From Thermaerobacter marianensis (GTDB lineage Bacteria > Bacillota > Sulfobacillia > DYIH01): DNA of 6,331 nt. The stretch covers positions 1 to 6,331 of the forward strand of contig DYIH01000097.1 in the NCBI GenBank assembly GCA_020723785.1. The letters run 5' to 3'. Positions 5,175 to 6,331 of this stretch are shown piece after piece. Position 1 is the stretch's first letter. Each line of letters begins with the position of its first letter. The notes under the pieces were generated by a model. It was not told the DNA's origin, made no database searches, and worked only from the letters and a program-made list of their open reading frames with translations. A program made the translations under genes and the position numbers.

Positions 5175-6331
5175 ATGAGCCGGTCACGGATACAGTTCGG
5201 AACCGACGGCTGGCGCGCCGTCATCGCGGAAGAATTCACCTTCGACAGCGTGCGGGAGGTCACCCAGGGCTACTGCGACTACCTCAAACACAACGGGCTG
5301 GTGGGCAAGGGGTCGATCGTCGTCGGCTACGACACGCGCTTCCTTTCGGAGCGGTTCGCCCGGGAGGTGGCGCGGGTGGCGGCGGCCAACGGCATCGCCG
5401 CCCACCTGGCGTCGCGCTTCGCGCCCACCCCCGCCGTTTCCTGGGCGGTGAAGGAGCGGAAGGCGTCCGGCGCGGTGATGATCACCGCCAGCCACAACCC
5501 GCCGGAGTACAACGGCTTCAAGATCAAGGCCGACTACGGCGGCTCCGCCCTGCCGGCCATCACCCAGGCGGTGGAGACGGAGATGGCCCACAACCGCCGG
5601 GCGGGCAAGCAGCCGCGCGTCATCGACTTCCACGCCGCGTCGGCCGGCGGGGGCATCCACCAGTTCGACCCCTGGCCCGCGTATGCCGGACAGTTGCGGC
5701 GTCTGGTCGACCTGGAGCGCATCGCGCGCATGGGCTGCAAGGTCGCGGTGGACGCCATGTACGGCGCCGGGCAGGGCTACCTGTCGGGCCTCCTGCGCGA
5801 GGCCGGGGTGGACGTGGTCGAGGTCCGTCACGAGGTCAACCCGGCGTTTCCGGGCATCAACCCCGAGCCGATCCCCAGGAACCTGGGCGCACTGGTCGAA
5901 GCGGTGCGCACGTCCGGCGCCGACGCCGGCCTGGCCCTGGACGGCGACGGCGACCGCATCGGCGCCGTGGACCGCAGCGGGCGGTTCGTCGATTCCCAGC
6001 AGATCTTCGCCCTGCTCCTGCGACACCTGGTGGAGGACCGGGGCTGGACCGGCTCGGTCGTCAAGACCTTCGCAGTCACCCAGATGGTCGACAAGCTGGC
6101 CGCCCGCTACGGGCTCAAGCTGCACAAGATGCCGGTCGGCTTCAAGTACGTTTGTGAACTCGCTCTCAAGGAGGACGTCCTCATCGGCGGGGAGGAGAGC
6201 GGCGGCATCGGCGTCAAGAACCACATCCCCGAGCGGGATGGCCTCCTCTGCGGACTGCTGTTGCTGGAGATCATGGCCGTCCGCGGCAAGGGCCTGAATA
6301 CCCTGATCGAAGAACTGATGACCGATATCGG
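5175..6331 (+). CDS. Phosphoglucomutase/phosphomannomutase family protein, 3' partial
   Basis: This alpha-D-phosphohexomutase interconverts hexose-6-phosphate and hexose-1-phosphate through a phosphoserine and a 1,6-bisphosphate intermediate in the cytoplasm, feeding nucleotide-sugar synthesis. 385 codons are present without interruption; family members are about 450-480 residues, so the C-terminal phosphate-binding domain lies beyond the window. Domains in order: domain 1 with IQFGTDGWRAVIAEEFTF at the start, VVGYDTRF, and the catalytic loop ITASHNPPEYNGFK (phosphoserine S106); domain 2 with the metal loop DGDGDR (D256, D258, D260); domain 3 with the sugar-binding loop GGEESGG (E340, S342). 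Glucose and mannose use both fit this motif, and PGM, PMM and GlmM subtypes cannot be separated safely, although FGTDGWRAVIA resembles bacterial PGM/PMM proteins more than GlmM. It follows a terminator and probably has its own promoter, so a role with the upstream glycan genes is possible but only positional. Confidence 0.92.
   Translation, partial: MSRSRIQFGTDGWRAVIAEEFTFDSVREVTQGYCDYLKHNGLVGKGSIVVGYDTRFLSERFAREVARVAAANGIAAHLASRFAPTPAVSWAVKERKASGAVMITASHNPPEYNGFKIKADYGGSALPAITQAVETEMAHNRRAGKQPRVIDFHAASAGGGIHQFDPWPAYAGQLRRLVDLERIARMGCKVAVDAMYGAGQGYLSGLLREAGVDVVEVRHEVNPAFPGINPEPIPRNLGALVEAVRTSGADAGLALDGDGDRIGAVDRSGRFVDSQQIFALLLRHLVEDRGWTGSVVKTFAVTQMVDKLAARYGLKLHKMPVGFKYVCELALKEDVLIGGEESGGIGVKNHIPERDGLLCGLLLLEIMAVRGKGLNTLIEELMTDI

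Noticed and set aside
5147..6157. 336-codon open frame on the + strand, and a 346-codon frame on the - strand at 5184-6224
   Set aside because: Both cover the phosphohexomutase gene. The + frame is arginine/glycine-rich without motifs, while the frame from 5175 has the phosphoserine, metal and sugar loops in correct order.
1..6331. CRISPR array, tRNA/rRNA, insertion sequence or phage genes
   Set aside because: No spaced repeats, cloverleaf-like segments, transposase motifs or terminal inverted repeats were seen on either strand. The window is a conventional set of metabolic and flagellar genes.

Overview
The window is G+C-rich bacterial DNA with all recognisable genes on the + strand. It carries the end of a nonulosonic (sialic-acid-like) sugar biosynthesis operon, a short flagellar chaperone operon, and the start of a phosphohexomutase gene. 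The FliS N-terminus resembles that of Bacillus, the fliS-fliT order is common in Bacillota, and GTG starts follow strong AGGAGG-type ribosome binding sites. Together these suggest a high-G+C member of the Bacillota (Firmicutes) or a relative. This is inference; no marker gene is present.

Region 1 (1-3950) holds four tightly packed genes: a NeuB/LegI-type synthase (5' end cut off by the window), a NeuC/LegG-type hydrolysing UDP-sugar 2-epimerase, a NeuD/PglD/LegH-type left-handed beta-helix acyltransferase, and a DegT/DnrJ/EryC1 sugar aminotransferase. The first two overlap by 22 bases, the next two by 4 bases, and the last gap is 11 bases, so they look like one transcript. Read backwards, the genes give four consecutive steps of the known legionaminic acid route: 4-amination, N-acetylation, epimerisation with loss of the nucleotide, and condensation with phosphoenolpyruvate. 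A 4,6-dehydratase and a CMP-transferase would also be needed and are not in the window. A hairpin terminator (4007-4037) closes the block.

Region 2 (3951-4949) holds the flagellin export chaperone FliS and a FliT/FlgN-like small helical chaperone. A match to the sigma-28/sigma-D flagellar promoter lies between the terminator and fliS. The chaperone pair ends at a second hairpin with a run of seven T (4981-5004). Nonulosonic acid genes next to late flagellar genes suggest that the sugar is placed on flagellin.

Region 3 (4950-6331) is a 225-base leader with a possible sigma-A promoter, a palindrome over its -10 element and two mutually exclusive hairpins. It is followed by a phosphoglucomutase/phosphomannomutase-family gene that runs off the right edge. 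It may supply hexose-1-phosphate for nucleotide sugars, but its link to the other two regions is only positional.
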